64,000 bases of DNA, from contig NZ_JAUSKL010000076.1 in assembly GCF_030646925.1 (NCBI RefSeq), forward strand, positions 1-64,000, in the 5' to 3' direction. Shown here in pieces: positions 25,283-34,371 of this stretch. Position 1 is the first letter of the stretch, and each line of letters starts with the position of its first letter. The notes under the pieces are model-generated. The model saw nothing but the letters and a program-made list of their open reading frames with translations. It was not told the origin of the DNA and did not search any database. A program made the translations under genes and the position numbers. The DNA comes from Candidatus Binatus sp. (GTDB taxonomy: Bacteria > Desulfobacterota > Binatia > Binatales > Binataceae).

Positions 25283-26794
25283 TCACATCGACATCGGGCC
25301 GGTGACCGACACGTTGAATTGATTGGTCGCGATCGCGCGGCCTTCCTTGGTCGCCACGATCGTCACCTGCCAGGTGCCGCCACTCGGCAGATCGAGCGAC
25401 ACCGAGTACGCGCCATCACCTTGATCGGATGCGGCAACTTGCGCGCGCATCGCCGCCATCCCCATCGCGGGCATCGCAGCCATGAAAAAGGTGATCGACA
25501 CTTTGGCGTTCGCGATCGGCTTTCCGGAGGCGTCGTGGAGCGCGATGCGAAGTTTGTTCGAGCCGCGCTTGGGTGGCGATGGATCGGTGGTCATTTCGAC
25601 TTTCGCAGCGCTCTGATTTTCCGCAGCCACCGGCGATTCAGAATTCGCGGCGATGCCCGGCGGCGGCGGAACATACGCGCCCGCGGCGGCTTGCAACTGG
25701 CTCTCCGAATCGATCAGGAAATTTGCGGAGCCGACGATGCGATCGCCGGGCTTGAGTCCCTTCAGCACGATTTGATCGGCGCCGACGCGCGGCCCCAGTT
25801 CAACTTCGGTCGGCGTCAGGTAGCCGTCGCCGCGATCGACGAATGCGACATTACGCAGCCCGGTGCGAATCACGCCGCTTTCGGGGATGACCACCTGAAC
25901 CCCGAGCGGCAGATGAATCGCGACCCTCGCGAACATCCCGGGCATCAGCATCCCCTTGCGATTGACAAATTCGCAGCGAACTTTAGCGGTGCGCGTCATC
26001 GGATCGATCTGCGGCTGAATGAAATCCACGCGGCCTTCGAATTTCTCGCCGGGGTATGCGTCCACGGTGACGATCGCGGGATCGCCGATGCGAAGCTTGC
26101 CGATCTGATCCTGGAACACGGCGGCGTAAATCCAGACGCGGGAGAGATCGATGATGGTGAAGAGGCGGGTCTCGGGCTGGACGTACATGTTGGGCTGAGC
26201 TGCGCGATCGGAGATGACGCCGGTCATCGGCGAGTCGATCGCGACTGCGCCGCCGACGGTGCGCTCGCGCTTCAGACGCGCAATCTCGCTCGGCGCGACG
26301 TTCCACTGGCGGAGGCGCTCGGCGGCGGACTCGACCAGCGAATTCGCGCCGTCGGCCACATCTTCGATATCGCTCGACTGCACGCGGCTCTGCTCTTTCA
26401 GCGCGAGCAGATATTCATGCTCAGTGCTGACCAGGTCGGGGCTGTAGATCGTAAACAGCGGCTGGCCCTTGCGCACTGATTGCCAGGTTTGATTCGCGAA
26501 TACTTTCTGAATCCATCCTGAAAAACGGGTCTGCACGTAGCTTTGCAATTTCTCGTCGGGCTCGATCGAGCCGGTGGTCTCGAGATGCTCCGAGACGTCG
26601 CGGCGCTCGACGGTCGCGAATTTCACCCCGATCAACTGGCGGCGTTCGGGCGTGAGTTGAATCGGCGCGAGCGTCGCGGGCACGGGGCCGGGCGGTTGCG
26701 CTCTCGCCGAATCGAGAGAAAAGATCGCGAGCATCGCAGCGAGAGCCGCGATCACAGCAGGGTTAACCATGCGATGAAATACGCGGGCAATCAT
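25283..26794 (-). CDS. cusB: Copper/silver efflux periplasmic adaptor with C-terminal FixH/YtkA-like domain
   Basis: This encodes 503 residues. A signal peptide (AALAAMLAIFSLDSARA) is followed by the adaptor core: QLIGVKFATVERRDVSEHLETTG, the lipoyl-like and hairpin segment, and the barrel domain with SRVWIYAAVFQDQIGKLRIGD. It bridges the RND pump and the TolC channel in the periplasm. About 90 C-terminal residues (from KVEMTTDPSPPKRGSNKLRI) form an extra beta-domain with a Met cluster (FFMAAMPAMGMAAMRAQ), typical of FixH/YtkA-like modules and plausibly a copper ligand site. ATG 26794 overlaps the TolC gene stop by 4 bases. Confidence 0.92.
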   Translation of the reverse strand: MIARVFHRMVNPAVIAALAAMLAIFSLDSARAQPPGPVPATLAPIQLTPERRQLIGVKFATVERRDVSEHLETTGSIEPDEKLQSYVQTRFSGWIQKVFANQTWQSVRKGQPLFTIYSPDLVSTEHEYLLALKEQSRVQSSDIEDVADGANSLVESAAERLRQWNVAPSEIARLKRERTVGGAVAIDSPMTGVISDRAAQPNMYVQPETRLFTIIDLSRVWIYAAVFQDQIGKLRIGDPAIVTVDAYPGEKFEGRVDFIQPQIDPMTRTAKVRCEFVNRKGMLMPGMFARVAIHLPLGVQVVIPESGVIRTGLRNVAFVDRGDGYLTPTEVELGPRVGADQIVLKGLKPGDRIVGSANFLIDSESQLQAAAGAYVPPPPGIAANSESPVAAENQSAAKVEMTTDPSPPKRGSNKLRIALHDASGKPIANAKVSITFFMAAMPAMGMAAMRAQVAASDQGDGAYSVSLDLPSGGTWQVTIVATKEGRAIATNQFNVSVTGPMSM

Positions 26795-28119
26795 GATTGC
26801 TCACCGATGATTTGCTTGAGTTTGGCGATCGCTGTTTCGTGATCCGCGATCGCGCGGTAGTACTCCTGGGTGAGACTATGCACATCGATCACGGCCGAGA
26901 GCAGCGTCTGAAAATCGACTTTGCCTGCGCTGTACGCACTGAAGGCGGCGGCACGAGTCGCGGTCGATTGCGGAATCAGGCCATCGCGGTAGAGCGCGAC
27001 GATGCGATCGGCGGTGCGAATCGCGACGATCTGGCGCTCGACCCCGGAATCGGCTTCGAGACGCGCGGCGCGCACCTGGTCGGTCGCGGCTTGTTTTTCG
27101 AGCGCGGCCTGTTCGACGGCGGGCGCCTGCTTGCGCCAGAAATAAAGCGGCACCTTGGCGCCGACTGAGAGCATGTAGTAGTCGCGCAGGCCGGGGCCGG
27201 CTTTCTGGTACATGTAGCCGAGCGAAAAATCGGGCCAGTAGTCGCGGCGCGCGAGTTCGAGCGAATCGCTGGAGCGCGCCGACATCGCAATCGCCATCCG
27301 CAATTCGGGCGACTCCGCCGCGACTAGGCTCCGAATCCGCGGCGCATCGAGATCGAAGCGCGAGGGCTTGAGGTCGCCGATCCGGATTTCGTGCGAATCG
27401 ATTTCGCGTCCAAGAATCGCCTTCAGCTCGGCTTGCTGCTGGTCGATTTGAAAACGATTCATTTCAATTTCGCGGAGCAGCGCGGTCATGTGAAGCTGCG
27501 CCTTGGTGACATCCTGCTGGATACCGCCGCCGACGCGGTAACCTTCTTCGACTATGCGTTCGATCCGTTGCAGCAGGGCGCGATTCTCGCGCAACACCGC
27601 CGAGGTCTTGGCGAGGTAGAAGAGATTAAAGCAACTCTCGCGCACTTTCTCGGCCACTGAACGCTGCGCTGCTTCGAAGGCGGCGCGCGCATAGTCGGCA
27701 TCCTTGTGCGCCTGCTTCGCGCGGAGGCTGAGCTTGCCCGGGCCCGGGATTTCCTGCGTCGCGCCGAAGCCGGTGTAGTAGAAGTCGCTGGTTTCGTAAC
27801 CCGAGAACGGCTGCGGACTGCCGACGGTGAAATGTTGCAACGCGATTTCCGGATCGGGCAGCGTCGAGACCTGGATCGGCGCCTTCTCTAGCGCGCGCCA
27901 ATGGCTTCTTGCCGCTGCGACGAGCGGGCTTTGGCGCATCGCCTCGGCGACCAATGCTTCGATATCGTCAGTGCCGGCGCGAACGGCGACGGGCGCCGTA
28001 TCGACGTCCGATGAATTGCTATCGGCAGCGCGCGCCGAGACCTCTTTTGCGATCGCGATCGTGTATAGCACGAGCATGATCGCGGCCAGCGATCGTCGAG
28101 AATAGAATTTCCGCGACAT
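26791..28119 (-). CDS. cusC: TolC-family outer-membrane efflux channel
   Basis: This encodes 442 residues with an N-terminal hydrophobic segment (LAAIMLVLYTIAIAKEVSA). The body is the long-helix TolC repeat: LVAEAMRQSPLVAAARSHW, GFGATQEIPGPGKL, AFEAAQRSVAEKVRESCFNLFYL in the first half and LLSAVIDVHSLTQEYYRAIADHE in the second. It forms the trimeric outer-membrane exit duct for the CusBA complex. It is translationally coupled to cusB. The start ATG 28119 has a weak ribosome site. CusC naming is from context; the channel itself is generic TolC-like. Confidence 0.88.
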   Translation of the reverse strand: MSRKFYSRRSLAAIMLVLYTIAIAKEVSARAADSNSSDVDTAPVAVRAGTDDIEALVAEAMRQSPLVAAARSHWRALEKAPIQVSTLPDPEIALQHFTVGSPQPFSGYETSDFYYTGFGATQEIPGPGKLSLRAKQAHKDADYARAAFEAAQRSVAEKVRESCFNLFYLAKTSAVLRENRALLQRIERIVEEGYRVGGGIQQDVTKAQLHMTALLREIEMNRFQIDQQQAELKAILGREIDSHEIRIGDLKPSRFDLDAPRIRSLVAAESPELRMAIAMSARSSDSLELARRDYWPDFSLGYMYQKAGPGLRDYYMLSVGAKVPLYFWRKQAPAVEQAALEKQAATDQVRAARLEADSGVERQIVAIRTADRIVALYRDGLIPQSTATRAAAFSAYSAGKVDFQTLLSAVIDVHSLTQEYYRAIADHETAIAKLKQIIGEQS

Positions 28120-28286
28120 TTCCGTACCTATCCAAAATTGGGATCCAGTGCCGCAAGTTCAGCGCGGCATTTCTGTTCCGATGCGATTTTTGGGCGCATC
28201 GGCGGCGTACGAATCGCGGCTAGATGAACGCCAACATTGGGCGCACCAAGGCTGCGATTCGCGCAGGCGAAATCGAAGGGGCGCGA

Positions 28287-28637
28287 TCAGATTTGCAACG
28301 AGCAGAGACGCGAGAGCGGGACTGCGGACGGAGGCGAACGGTCGGGCGCGAGAATATTAGCAATCCGATGCGACGCGAGGAGCGGTTGAATCGCGAGCAT
28401 CGACGAGAACGACGCGGGCCGCTCGAGTTGCGATGCGGTCGCGGTGCGAGGAGCAACTTCGACGGATTCGCCGCGGGCGGAAATCGTGCAGCATTGCGAT
28501 ACGTCGATGCGCGACGGCGGCGGGCATGACGAATCGCAGCAATCCGGCGACGCGGCGTCGGCAGGCGAACACTTGATCGCGTTCCATCCGCCGGCGACGA
28601 GCAGGAATGCCAGCACCAATGTCACGAGTCGCTTCAC
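28287..28637 (-). CDS. Small Cys-rich exported protein heading the cus operon
   Basis: This encodes 116 residues from GTG 28637, which follows GAGGG; a longer frame upstream has no ribosome site. A signal peptide (RLVTLVLAFLLVAGGWNAI) precedes DCCDSSCPPPS and SQCCTIS, a cysteine cluster well suited to bind soft metals such as Cu(I). The rest is low-complexity and ends in PLSRLCSLQI. Small CC-x-SSC proteins of this kind are often found ahead of cus-type efflux genes. A metal-sensing or scavenging role is inferred. Confidence 0.6.
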   Translation of the reverse strand: MKRLVTLVLAFLLVAGGWNAIKCSPADAASPDCCDSSCPPPSRIDVSQCCTISARGESVEVAPRTATASQLERPASFSSMLAIQPLLASHRIANILAPDRSPPSAVPLSRLCSLQI

Positions 28638-28746
28638 TTGGCCCTCAAGGCTACGCGGGCGAATCGCGCATGGCAACTGCGGAAATCGGATGGCGGAATC
28701 CGCACCTACTCGGAGCCTCCAGCTTGCGGTCGGCACAAACGATTAC

Positions 28747-29052
28747 CTATTTGCGATAACGAAAGGCTGTCTCCTTCAGCGCATGCTGCGACTGACGCTC
28801 CTGCTGCAAGCGTTCGGCAATAAAAATCTTAAGCAGCGACTGATACGGAACGTCGCGTTTATTGGCAATTAGCTTGAGTTCGTCGATCATCGCCTGTGGC
28901 AGACGAATCGATATGGCGTGGGCCGACGGCCGTAAGTCACTCAGAACCGCACGTTTACCGCGTCGCCAATCGATGTAATCGACTGAATCGTGGCTCGACC
29001 AAAACTTGCGTTCCTCGGCTTCGCTTTTGAACTTTGGAATTTTTCGATTCAT
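28747..29052 (-). CDS. BrnA-like CopG/RHH antitoxin
   Basis: This encodes 101 residues. The N-terminus (KIPKFKSEAEERKFWSSHDS, then DYIDW) is the CopG_antitoxin/BrnA toxin-binding segment, and the C-terminal ISIRLPQAMIDELKLIANKR with VPYQSLLKIFIAERL is a ribbon-helix-helix DNA-binding fold. It would neutralise the adjacent BrnT toxin and repress the operon. Its ATG overlaps the toxin stop (ATGA), the usual toxin-first order of brnTA. Confidence 0.85.
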   Translation of the reverse strand: MNRKIPKFKSEAEERKFWSSHDSVDYIDWRRGKRAVLSDLRPSAHAISIRLPQAMIDELKLIANKRDVPYQSLLKIFIAERLQQERQSQHALKETAFRYRK

Positions 29053-29342
29053 GATGAAAGGTAAATCTTCCTTTCCCTGCGGCTCATGTCCCGCGCCGAA
29101 ATTACGCGAATGAGTTTCTCTCGCACTGTGAAGGCAACAAACAATAGCCGGCCCGAGTCTGATTGGCCGAGCGCGTAAAAGCGAGCCTCGTTTGCGGAAT
29201 GCTTGTTGTCATCGGCAACGATCAAAGGGCTGTTGAAGAACGCTTGTTCGCATTCTGCGGGCGAAACACCGTGTCGTTCCGAAATCTTCGCCGAATTGCC
29301 GTCGTCCCATTGAAACCCTGCGCAGCCTGCGATTCGCTCCAT
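29049..29342 (-). CDS. BrnT family RNase toxin
   Basis: This encodes 97 residues from ATG 29342 (ATG 29360 also possible). BrnT features: FQWDDGNSAKISERHGVSPAECEQAFFN, DDNKHSANEARFYALGQSDSGRLLFVAFT, and the closing IRVISARDMSRRERKIY. BrnT toxins are RelE-fold ribonucleases that stop translation under stress. TATACAAT at 29359-29366 on the minus strand looks like a -10 box directly at the upstream ATG, so the transcript may be leaderless or nearly so. It pairs with the overlapping antitoxin gene. Confidence 0.82.
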   Translation of the reverse strand: MERIAGCAGFQWDDGNSAKISERHGVSPAECEQAFFNSPLIVADDNKHSANEARFYALGQSDSGRLLFVAFTVREKLIRVISARDMSRRERKIYLSS

Positions 29343-29579
29343 TGGCTTGTATTGAACCATTGTATACAGATTCGTCCATACTTGGAAACACCGCTGGTTA
29401 GGCACCCGCCTGATCGACGGATGCAACCGGTTCCGCGGAGCCTTGGCAGGACGAATGGAGCCCGGTACCGTGCGCTTCAGCCAATCTTGCAGCCAGACTG
29501 GTGTGGCGCGCGGCTTCCATTTGTTGGCGAAGTGGGTTACGTGTTGCCATACACATCATCAGAACTCGCGAGGATCGAA

Positions 29580-30770
29580 ATGGACTTTTCGCTCAGCCCG
29601 AAAGTACAAAAATTGCAGAAACGCGTCGCCGATTTCATGGACCAAAACGTGATGCCTATCGAGAAGGAAGTGCAACTCGCGATGGGCGAGAGCGGAAATA
29701 CGGAACCGCAAGTCCTGAAAGACGTCCGCAAGAAGGCCAAGGCCGAGGGATTGTGGAATCTTTTCCTGCCGGACGAAAAATTCGGCGGCGGCCTGTCGAA
29801 CCACGAATACGCTCCGCTGTGCGAATTGATGGGCAAAAGCGCCATCGGCGCGCGCGCGTTCAACTGCATGGCGCCCGATACCGGCAACATGGAAATCCTG
29901 ACCGAGTTCGGCACGCCCGAGCAGAAAAAGCAGTGGCTACAGCCGTGTCTCGACGGCGAAATTCGCACCTGCTTCTCGATGACGGAGCCCGACACTCCGG
30001 GATCGGATCCGACGATGCTGAAGACGCGCGCGGTGCGCGACGGCGACAACTACGTAATCAACGGGCACAAGTGGTTCACCTCGAACGCGATCGGCGCCAG
30101 CTTCGCGATCGCGATGGTGGTGACCGATCCCGACGCGGAACCGCATCGCCGCGCCAGCCAGATAATCGTCCCGATCGACGCGCCGGGCTTCAACCTGATT
30201 CGGCCGGTGTCGGTGATGGGACATACGGGCGGCGGCGGCCATTGCGAAGTCATCTATAAGGACTGCCGGGTGCCGGTGACGAACCTGCTCGGCGAAGAGG
30301 GCGGCGGTTTCGCGATTTCGCAGGCGCGGCTCGGCCCGGGACGCATCCATCATTGCATGCGCACCATCGGAATCGCGGAGCGCGCGATGGAACTGATGTG
30401 CAAGCGGGCGAACACGCGCTTCACGCACGGCAGCCTGCTCGCGGACAAGGCGAACATCCAGGAATGGATCGCGGACTCGCGCATCGAGATCGATTCGTGC
30501 CGCCTGATGGTGATGAACGCGGCGTGGAAAATGGACACCGAGGGCAAGCGCAACGCGCGCAACGAAATCGCGGAGATCAAGGTGATGTGCGCGAACATGG
30601 TGATGCGCGTACTGGATCGCTCAATCCAGGTCCACGGCGCGGCCGGCGTCAGCGACGATTTCCCGATGGCGCGGATGTGGCGCGACAGCCGCGCGCTCAG
30701 AATCGCGGACGGCCCCGACGAAGTGCATCGGATGACGATCGCGCGCCGCGAACTGCGCAAGTATCGCTAG
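29580..30770 (+). CDS. Acyl-CoA dehydrogenase, ACAD10/11-like
   Basis: This encodes 396 residues. FSMTEPDTPGSDPTMLKT and YVINGHKWFTSNAI form the FAD/substrate region; VMGHTGGGGHCEV and QVHGAAGVSDDFPMARMWRD the C-terminal domain. The motif ADGPDEVHRMTIARREL puts Asp where ordinary enzymes carry the EGT Glu, as in the ACAD10/ACAD11 subgroup. The neighbouring kinase-like gene (30856) completes the two-domain ACAD11 architecture in split form. In that pathway 4-hydroxyacyl-CoAs are phosphorylated and then converted to 3-hydroxy- or enoyl-CoAs; I infer that role here. ATG 29580 has AGGA upstream; a longer frame overlaps the brnTA region. Confidence 0.88.
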   Translation: MDFSLSPKVQKLQKRVADFMDQNVMPIEKEVQLAMGESGNTEPQVLKDVRKKAKAEGLWNLFLPDEKFGGGLSNHEYAPLCELMGKSAIGARAFNCMAPDTGNMEILTEFGTPEQKKQWLQPCLDGEIRTCFSMTEPDTPGSDPTMLKTRAVRDGDNYVINGHKWFTSNAIGASFAIAMVVTDPDAEPHRRASQIIVPIDAPGFNLIRPVSVMGHTGGGGHCEVIYKDCRVPVTNLLGEEGGGFAISQARLGPGRIHHCMRTIGIAERAMELMCKRANTRFTHGSLLADKANIQEWIADSRIEIDSCRLMVMNAAWKMDTEGKRNARNEIAEIKVMCANMVMRVLDRSIQVHGAAGVSDDFPMARMWRDSRALRIADGPDEVHRMTIARRELRKYR

Positions 30771-30855
30771 TCGAACCAATCACGCGGGCGCTCGTGCCGG
30801 TGCGGGCGCTTGCGCGATTATCGCGAAATTCACGACTCGTCGTATAATCGGGCGC

Positions 30856-31956
30856 ATGGCTGAAGTAACCCAAGTAGAAATCGTTCCAGAGTTCGGCGAC
30901 GTCCGCGAAGAAGAAGTGCTGGACTGGGACAAGCTCGCGAATTATCTGCGCGACAAAATCCCCGGCGCCGACACGCCGATGACGGTCAAGCAGTTTCGCG
31001 GCGGATCGTCGAACCTGACCTACCTGCTGCGCTTTCGCGATCGCGAGTGGGTGATGCGCCGGCCACCGTTCGGACCGCTGCCGGTGGGCGGGCACGACAT
31101 GGGGCGCGAATACCGGGTGCTCTCGCGGCTGTGGGAAGCGTTCAAGCCGGCGCCGCGCGGGATGCTCTACAGCGACGACCCGTCAATCGTTGGCGCACCG
31201 TTTTTCGTGATGGAGCGGCGCAACGGGTTCGTGATCAAGATGCGTCAGCCGTTGCCCGAGGAACTCGGCACCAAGCCCGAGACATACCGCGCGATCTCGG
31301 AGGGCTTCATCGATACGCTTGCGGATCTGCACAGCGTCGATTACGCGGCGATCGGACTCGGCGGACTCGGCAAGCCAGACGGATTCGTCAAGCGGCAGAT
31401 CACCGGCTGGATGGCGCGCTGGGAAAAAGCGAAAACGCGCGAGGTGCCACTGATGGAAAAGCTTGGCGCATGGTACCTCGACAACCTGCCGGACTCGCCG
31501 CCGCCAACGTTGATTCACAACGACTTCTACCTGCACAACATCATGCTGGGCGCGGATAATCCCGGCGAAGTGGTCGGCGTGTTCGACTGGGAGATGGCGA
31601 CGATCGGCGATCCGCTGATCGATTTGGGCACCTCGATGAACTATTGGCGCGAGCAATCCGATCCCGAGGAATTGCTCGCGACGTCGCAGGGCGAGGCGCA
31701 TACGATGCGACCGGGATTTCTAACGCGCGACGAACTATTGCATCGATACTCGAGTCGCACCGGCCGCGACGTGAGCCGGATCCCGTTCTACTGGTCGTGG
31801 GCGCACTGGAAAACCGCGACCGTCGTCGAGCAGATCTACGTGCGCTTCGTGCGCGGACAGACGACCGATCCGCGCTTCGAGCTGATGGGCCCGATGGCCC
31901 CGGCGCTTGCGATTGCGGCGGCGCGAGTCGCGTCGCGGATCGGGTTCAGGGATTAG
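30856..31956 (+). CDS. Phosphotransferase (APH/choline-kinase fold), ACAD11 N-domain-like
   Basis: This encodes 366 residues. The N-lobe has [16 protein letters not shown]; the catalytic loop is [13 protein letters not shown] (H-x-D-x4-N) and the metal site [17 protein letters not shown]. The order and spacing match the APH-like kinase domain fused to acyl-CoA dehydrogenase in ACAD10/11 and the LvaA-type kinases that phosphorylate 4-hydroxyacyl-CoA. With the dehydrogenase 85 bp upstream it probably forms a hydroxyacyl-CoA pathway. TATAAT at 30843-30848 sits only 7 bases before the ATG, so a separate, leaderless transcript is possible. The 3' end overlaps the convergent MaoC gene by 11 bases. 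Confidence 0.87.
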   Translation: MAEVTQVEIVPEFGDVREEEVLDWDKLANYLRDKIPGADTPMTVKQFRGGSSNLTYLLRFRDREWVMRRPPFGPLPVGGHDMGREYRVLSRLWEAFKPAPRGMLYSDDPSIVGAPFFVMERRNGFVIKMRQPLPEELGTKPETYRAISEGFIDTLADLHSVDYAAIGLGGLGKPDGFVKRQITGWMARWEKAKTREVPLMEKLGAWYLDNLPDSPPPTLIHNDFYLHNIMLGADNPGEVVGVFDWEMATIGDPLIDLGTSMNYWREQSDPEELLATSQGEAHTMRPGFLTRDELLHRYSSRTGRDVSRIPFYWSWAHWKTATVVEQIYVRFVRGQTTDPRFELMGPMAPALAIAAARVASRIGFRD

Positions 31957-32404
31957 CCGGACGCTTGCGCATCAGCGCCGAGCGTTTGCAGTACGCAACT
32001 TCTTCACCGCGCTGATTGAAGCATCGATGCTCGAACAGCACGATTCCCGCGTCGGGGCGCGAACGGCTTTCGCGCTTCTCGCCGACGGTGGTCTCCGCGC
32101 GCAGCGTATCGCCAATAAAAACCGGGTGAGCGAAGCGCGTATCGGGCATCCCGAGGTTGGCGATGGTGGTGCCGAGCGTGGTGTCGCCGACCGACACGCC
32201 GATCATCAGGCCGAGCGTGAAGATGCTATTGACGATGCGCTGGCCGAACTCGGTGCCCTTCGCAAATTCGGCGTCGAGATGCAGCGGCTGCGGATTATGC
32301 GTCAGCGCGCAGAACAGCAGATTGTCGGTTTCGGTGATGGTGCGCGTGATCGCGTGCTTGAAGACCCGTCCAATTTCGAACTCTTCGAAATATAGTCCCG
32401 ACAT
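31946..32404 (-). CDS. MaoC-family hydratase
   Basis: This encodes 152 residues with a hot-dog fold: [21 protein letters not shown], then the (R)-hydratase motif [14 protein letters not shown] with catalytic Asn/His-type residues, [15 protein letters not shown] and [20 protein letters not shown]. MaoC enzymes add water across 2-enoyl-CoA. This is the mesaconyl/methylfumaryl-like branch (start SGLYFEEF, end RKRPANP), commonly beside ACAD10/11 genes. ATG 32404 has GGAAGG 6 bases upstream. It is convergent with the kinase gene, so in the same neighbourhood but a different transcript. Confidence 0.85.
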   Translation of the reverse strand: MSGLYFEEFEIGRVFKHAITRTITETDNLLFCALTHNPQPLHLDAEFAKGTEFGQRIVNSIFTLGLMIGVSVGDTTLGTTIANLGMPDTRFAHPVFIGDTLRAETTVGEKRESRSRPDAGIVLFEHRCFNQRGEEVAYCKRSALMRKRPANP

Positions 32405-32478
32405 AATTAACCTTCCCGATTGATTTCAGCGTCGAGCATTTATCGCGCGTTCGCGACTGCGGCGACAAGCGTTCGCGA

Positions 32479-33468
32479 TCAGGCAATCGCGCCGGTGCAA
32501 CTGGAACCGGCGCCTGCGGTGCATCCAAAACAATGCGATGCGGTCGCGATCGCGCAGCCCGCGAGGCGATCGAGATCATCGAAGTCCCAGATAGTCGTCG
32601 GATGAAAGCGGTTGGCGCCGAGGGGGATTTCGAGCATCTGGTTGAAATCGCAATCGTAAATTTGGCCGTCCCATCCGACGCTGACGAGGGTTCGGCACAT
32701 CAGGCTCTCAAGCGTGGCGGGATTGAAGTGGTTCACCAGCAGGCTCATGTAGGCCGCGAAATCACCGGCAGAGTGCAGTTGATGCGCGAAGCGCGCAATC
32801 GGCATGTTGGTGATCGTGAGCAGGCGATCGAAGACGATGCCGAAATTGCGCGCGAGTTCGTCGCGATAGCGCGCCTCGAGTTCGGCTTGCGGCGGCGGCA
32901 GCGACGAGCCGCCCGGATTGTAAACGAGATCGAGCCGAAGAAGTCCGCGGCCGAAACCGGCGGAGTTGAGGTTCCGAAGCGCCGCGATGCTTTTTGCGAA
33001 GACGCCGCGGCCGCGCTGGCGATCGACATTGTCGGCGGTGTAGCACGGCATCGAGCAGATGAGCTCGACCTCGCTGCGGCGGTAGAAATCGACGAGCCAG
33101 TGCATCCCGGGTTCGAGCGTGACGGTGAGATTGCATCGCACGATCACGCGGCGATCGAGTGCGCGGGCCTGCTCGACGAGCATCGCGAAATTCGGATTCA
33201 GTTCGGGCGCGCCGCCGGTGATATCCATCGTATGCACGCGCGGACTCGCGGCCAGCAACTCGATCACGCGCGCGGCGGTCGCGCGCCTCATCGACTCGGT
33301 CCGGCGCGGGCCCGCATCGACATGGCAATGATGACAAGCCTGGTTGCAGAGTTTGCCGACGTTGATTTGCAGAGTGGTGGGAGAATCGCGGTGGAGGGCC
33401 GCAACGCCATGGCGCGCGATCGTGTGCTCGAAGCTGTGCTCTGGATGCGCGTCGGGAGTCGCGGCCAT
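32479..33468 (-). CDS. arsS: ArsS-like radical SAM enzyme (arsenosugar biosynthesis type)
   Basis: This encodes 329 residues. The radical SAM cluster site is C-x3-C-x2-C (Cys41, 45, 48; LCNQACHHCHVDAG), followed by MDITGGAPELNPNF and a C-terminal cysteine cluster (LMCRTLVSVGWDGQIYDCDFN, HCFGCTAGAGSSCTG). The C-terminus and GGAPE motif are those of the arsenosugar family (TIGR04167/ArsS), where dimethylated arsenic is joined to a 5'-deoxyadenosyl group. No arsM methyltransferase lies next to it, so the true substrate is uncertain. ATG 33468 is chosen; a GTG five codons upstream is possible. The divergent neighbour is a DUF1054 gene. Confidence 0.82.
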   Translation of the reverse strand: MAATPDAHPEHSFEHTIARHGVAALHRDSPTTLQINVGKLCNQACHHCHVDAGPRRTESMRRATAARVIELLAASPRVHTMDITGGAPELNPNFAMLVEQARALDRRVIVRCNLTVTLEPGMHWLVDFYRRSEVELICSMPCYTADNVDRQRGRGVFAKSIAALRNLNSAGFGRGLLRLDLVYNPGGSSLPPPQAELEARYRDELARNFGIVFDRLLTITNMPIARFAHQLHSAGDFAAYMSLLVNHFNPATLESLMCRTLVSVGWDGQIYDCDFNQMLEIPLGANRFHPTTIWDFDDLDRLAGCAIATASHCFGCTAGAGSSCTGAIA

Positions 33469-33535
33469 GCGGCAGTGTATCACGCATCGGGCGTTGCTGC
33501 GGAAGGAGTTTTTGCGGACGCGCGACCAATCGCAG

Positions 33536-34255
33536 ATGCCGTTGGCAGATCTTCCGCGATTGGCGTTGGCGGATTTTCGACGATACGCTGGCGTTGTTCA
33601 GGACATCGCGAGCACGCATCGGTGGGTAACGTTGTTGGCGACGTTGGGATTTTTCCGCGCGGATTTCGAAGTGTTTTCGATCGAGGGATTCAGCGCCCGG
33701 ATGGCGAAAATTTATGAACTGATTCGGCCGCGGCTGATTCGGCTGGGGAACGAATTGGCGCCGGAGCTATCGCGCAAACTGGACATGGAATTTTTCCCGC
33801 ACGTCGCGAAACACATGCGCCGCACCGCGAATCCGCCGGATGAAACGTGGACCGCATTCGGGCCGTCGCCACAGGGATACAAACGGTACGGCTATCTCGC
33901 GCTCTGCATCTCGGGCGCGGGAATTCAGGCGCGCGCGGTGGTGAAGCCGGGAGCAGACCTGCGTCCGGAGATTGGGCGATTGATCAAATCGAACAAGACT
34001 CAGCTCGAGAAATCGTTTCGCGGCGCGCGGATTCAGGATTACAAACGTTGGGACTTTCGCGCGCTGCCGAAACAGATTGCAGCGAGCGAGGATTTCTTTG
34101 AGCGGCTCGGCGATGCGCTCATCCAGAAAACCGGCGGAATCGACGTGGGCTTCGGATGGAAGGCGGCGCAGGCGCCGAGGCTCGATCGAGACGAGGTGCT
34201 CGACGCGTTCGGCGAATTGGCGCCGCTGTATCGCGTGATTCGATCCGTCGGTTGA
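33536..34255 (+). CDS. DUF1054 (YktB-like) family protein
   Basis: About 239 residues from ATG 33536. The family core is clear: FFRADFEVFSIEGFSARMAKI, LSRKLDMEFFPHVAKHMRRT, NPPDETWTAFGPSPQGYKRYGYLALCIS. DUF1054 is a cytosolic alpha/beta family of unknown function, best known from Bacillus YktB. The conserved domain begins only at about residue 33, so the real start may be a TTG near 33614-33641. The gene is divergent from arsS. Its presence in a high-GC Gram-negative genome is unusual. Confidence 0.75.
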   Translation: MPLADLPRLALADFRRYAGVVQDIASTHRWVTLLATLGFFRADFEVFSIEGFSARMAKIYELIRPRLIRLGNELAPELSRKLDMEFFPHVAKHMRRTANPPDETWTAFGPSPQGYKRYGYLALCISGAGIQARAVVKPGADLRPEIGRLIKSNKTQLEKSFRGARIQDYKRWDFRALPKQIAASEDFFERLGDALIQKTGGIDVGFGWKAAQAPRLDRDEVLDAFGELAPLYRVIRSVG

Positions 34256-34371
34256 AAGTGAAGAATCCGCCTCTATGAAGCGGATGGCGCAAGAACTATT
34301 GTAGGTGAATTGATCGGCCGCGAAGTTCGCACCAATCGCGCTCACGCGGCTTCCAGGAAGGGATTTCACGC

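Noticed and set aside
22676-26479. Long plus-strand open frames opposite cusA and cusB
   Set aside because: High-GC codon bias creates open antisense frames. The minus-strand proteins match known families along their whole length.
32533-33717. 394-codon plus-strand frame opposite arsS
   Set aside because: The opposite strand has the complete radical SAM signature; this frame has none.
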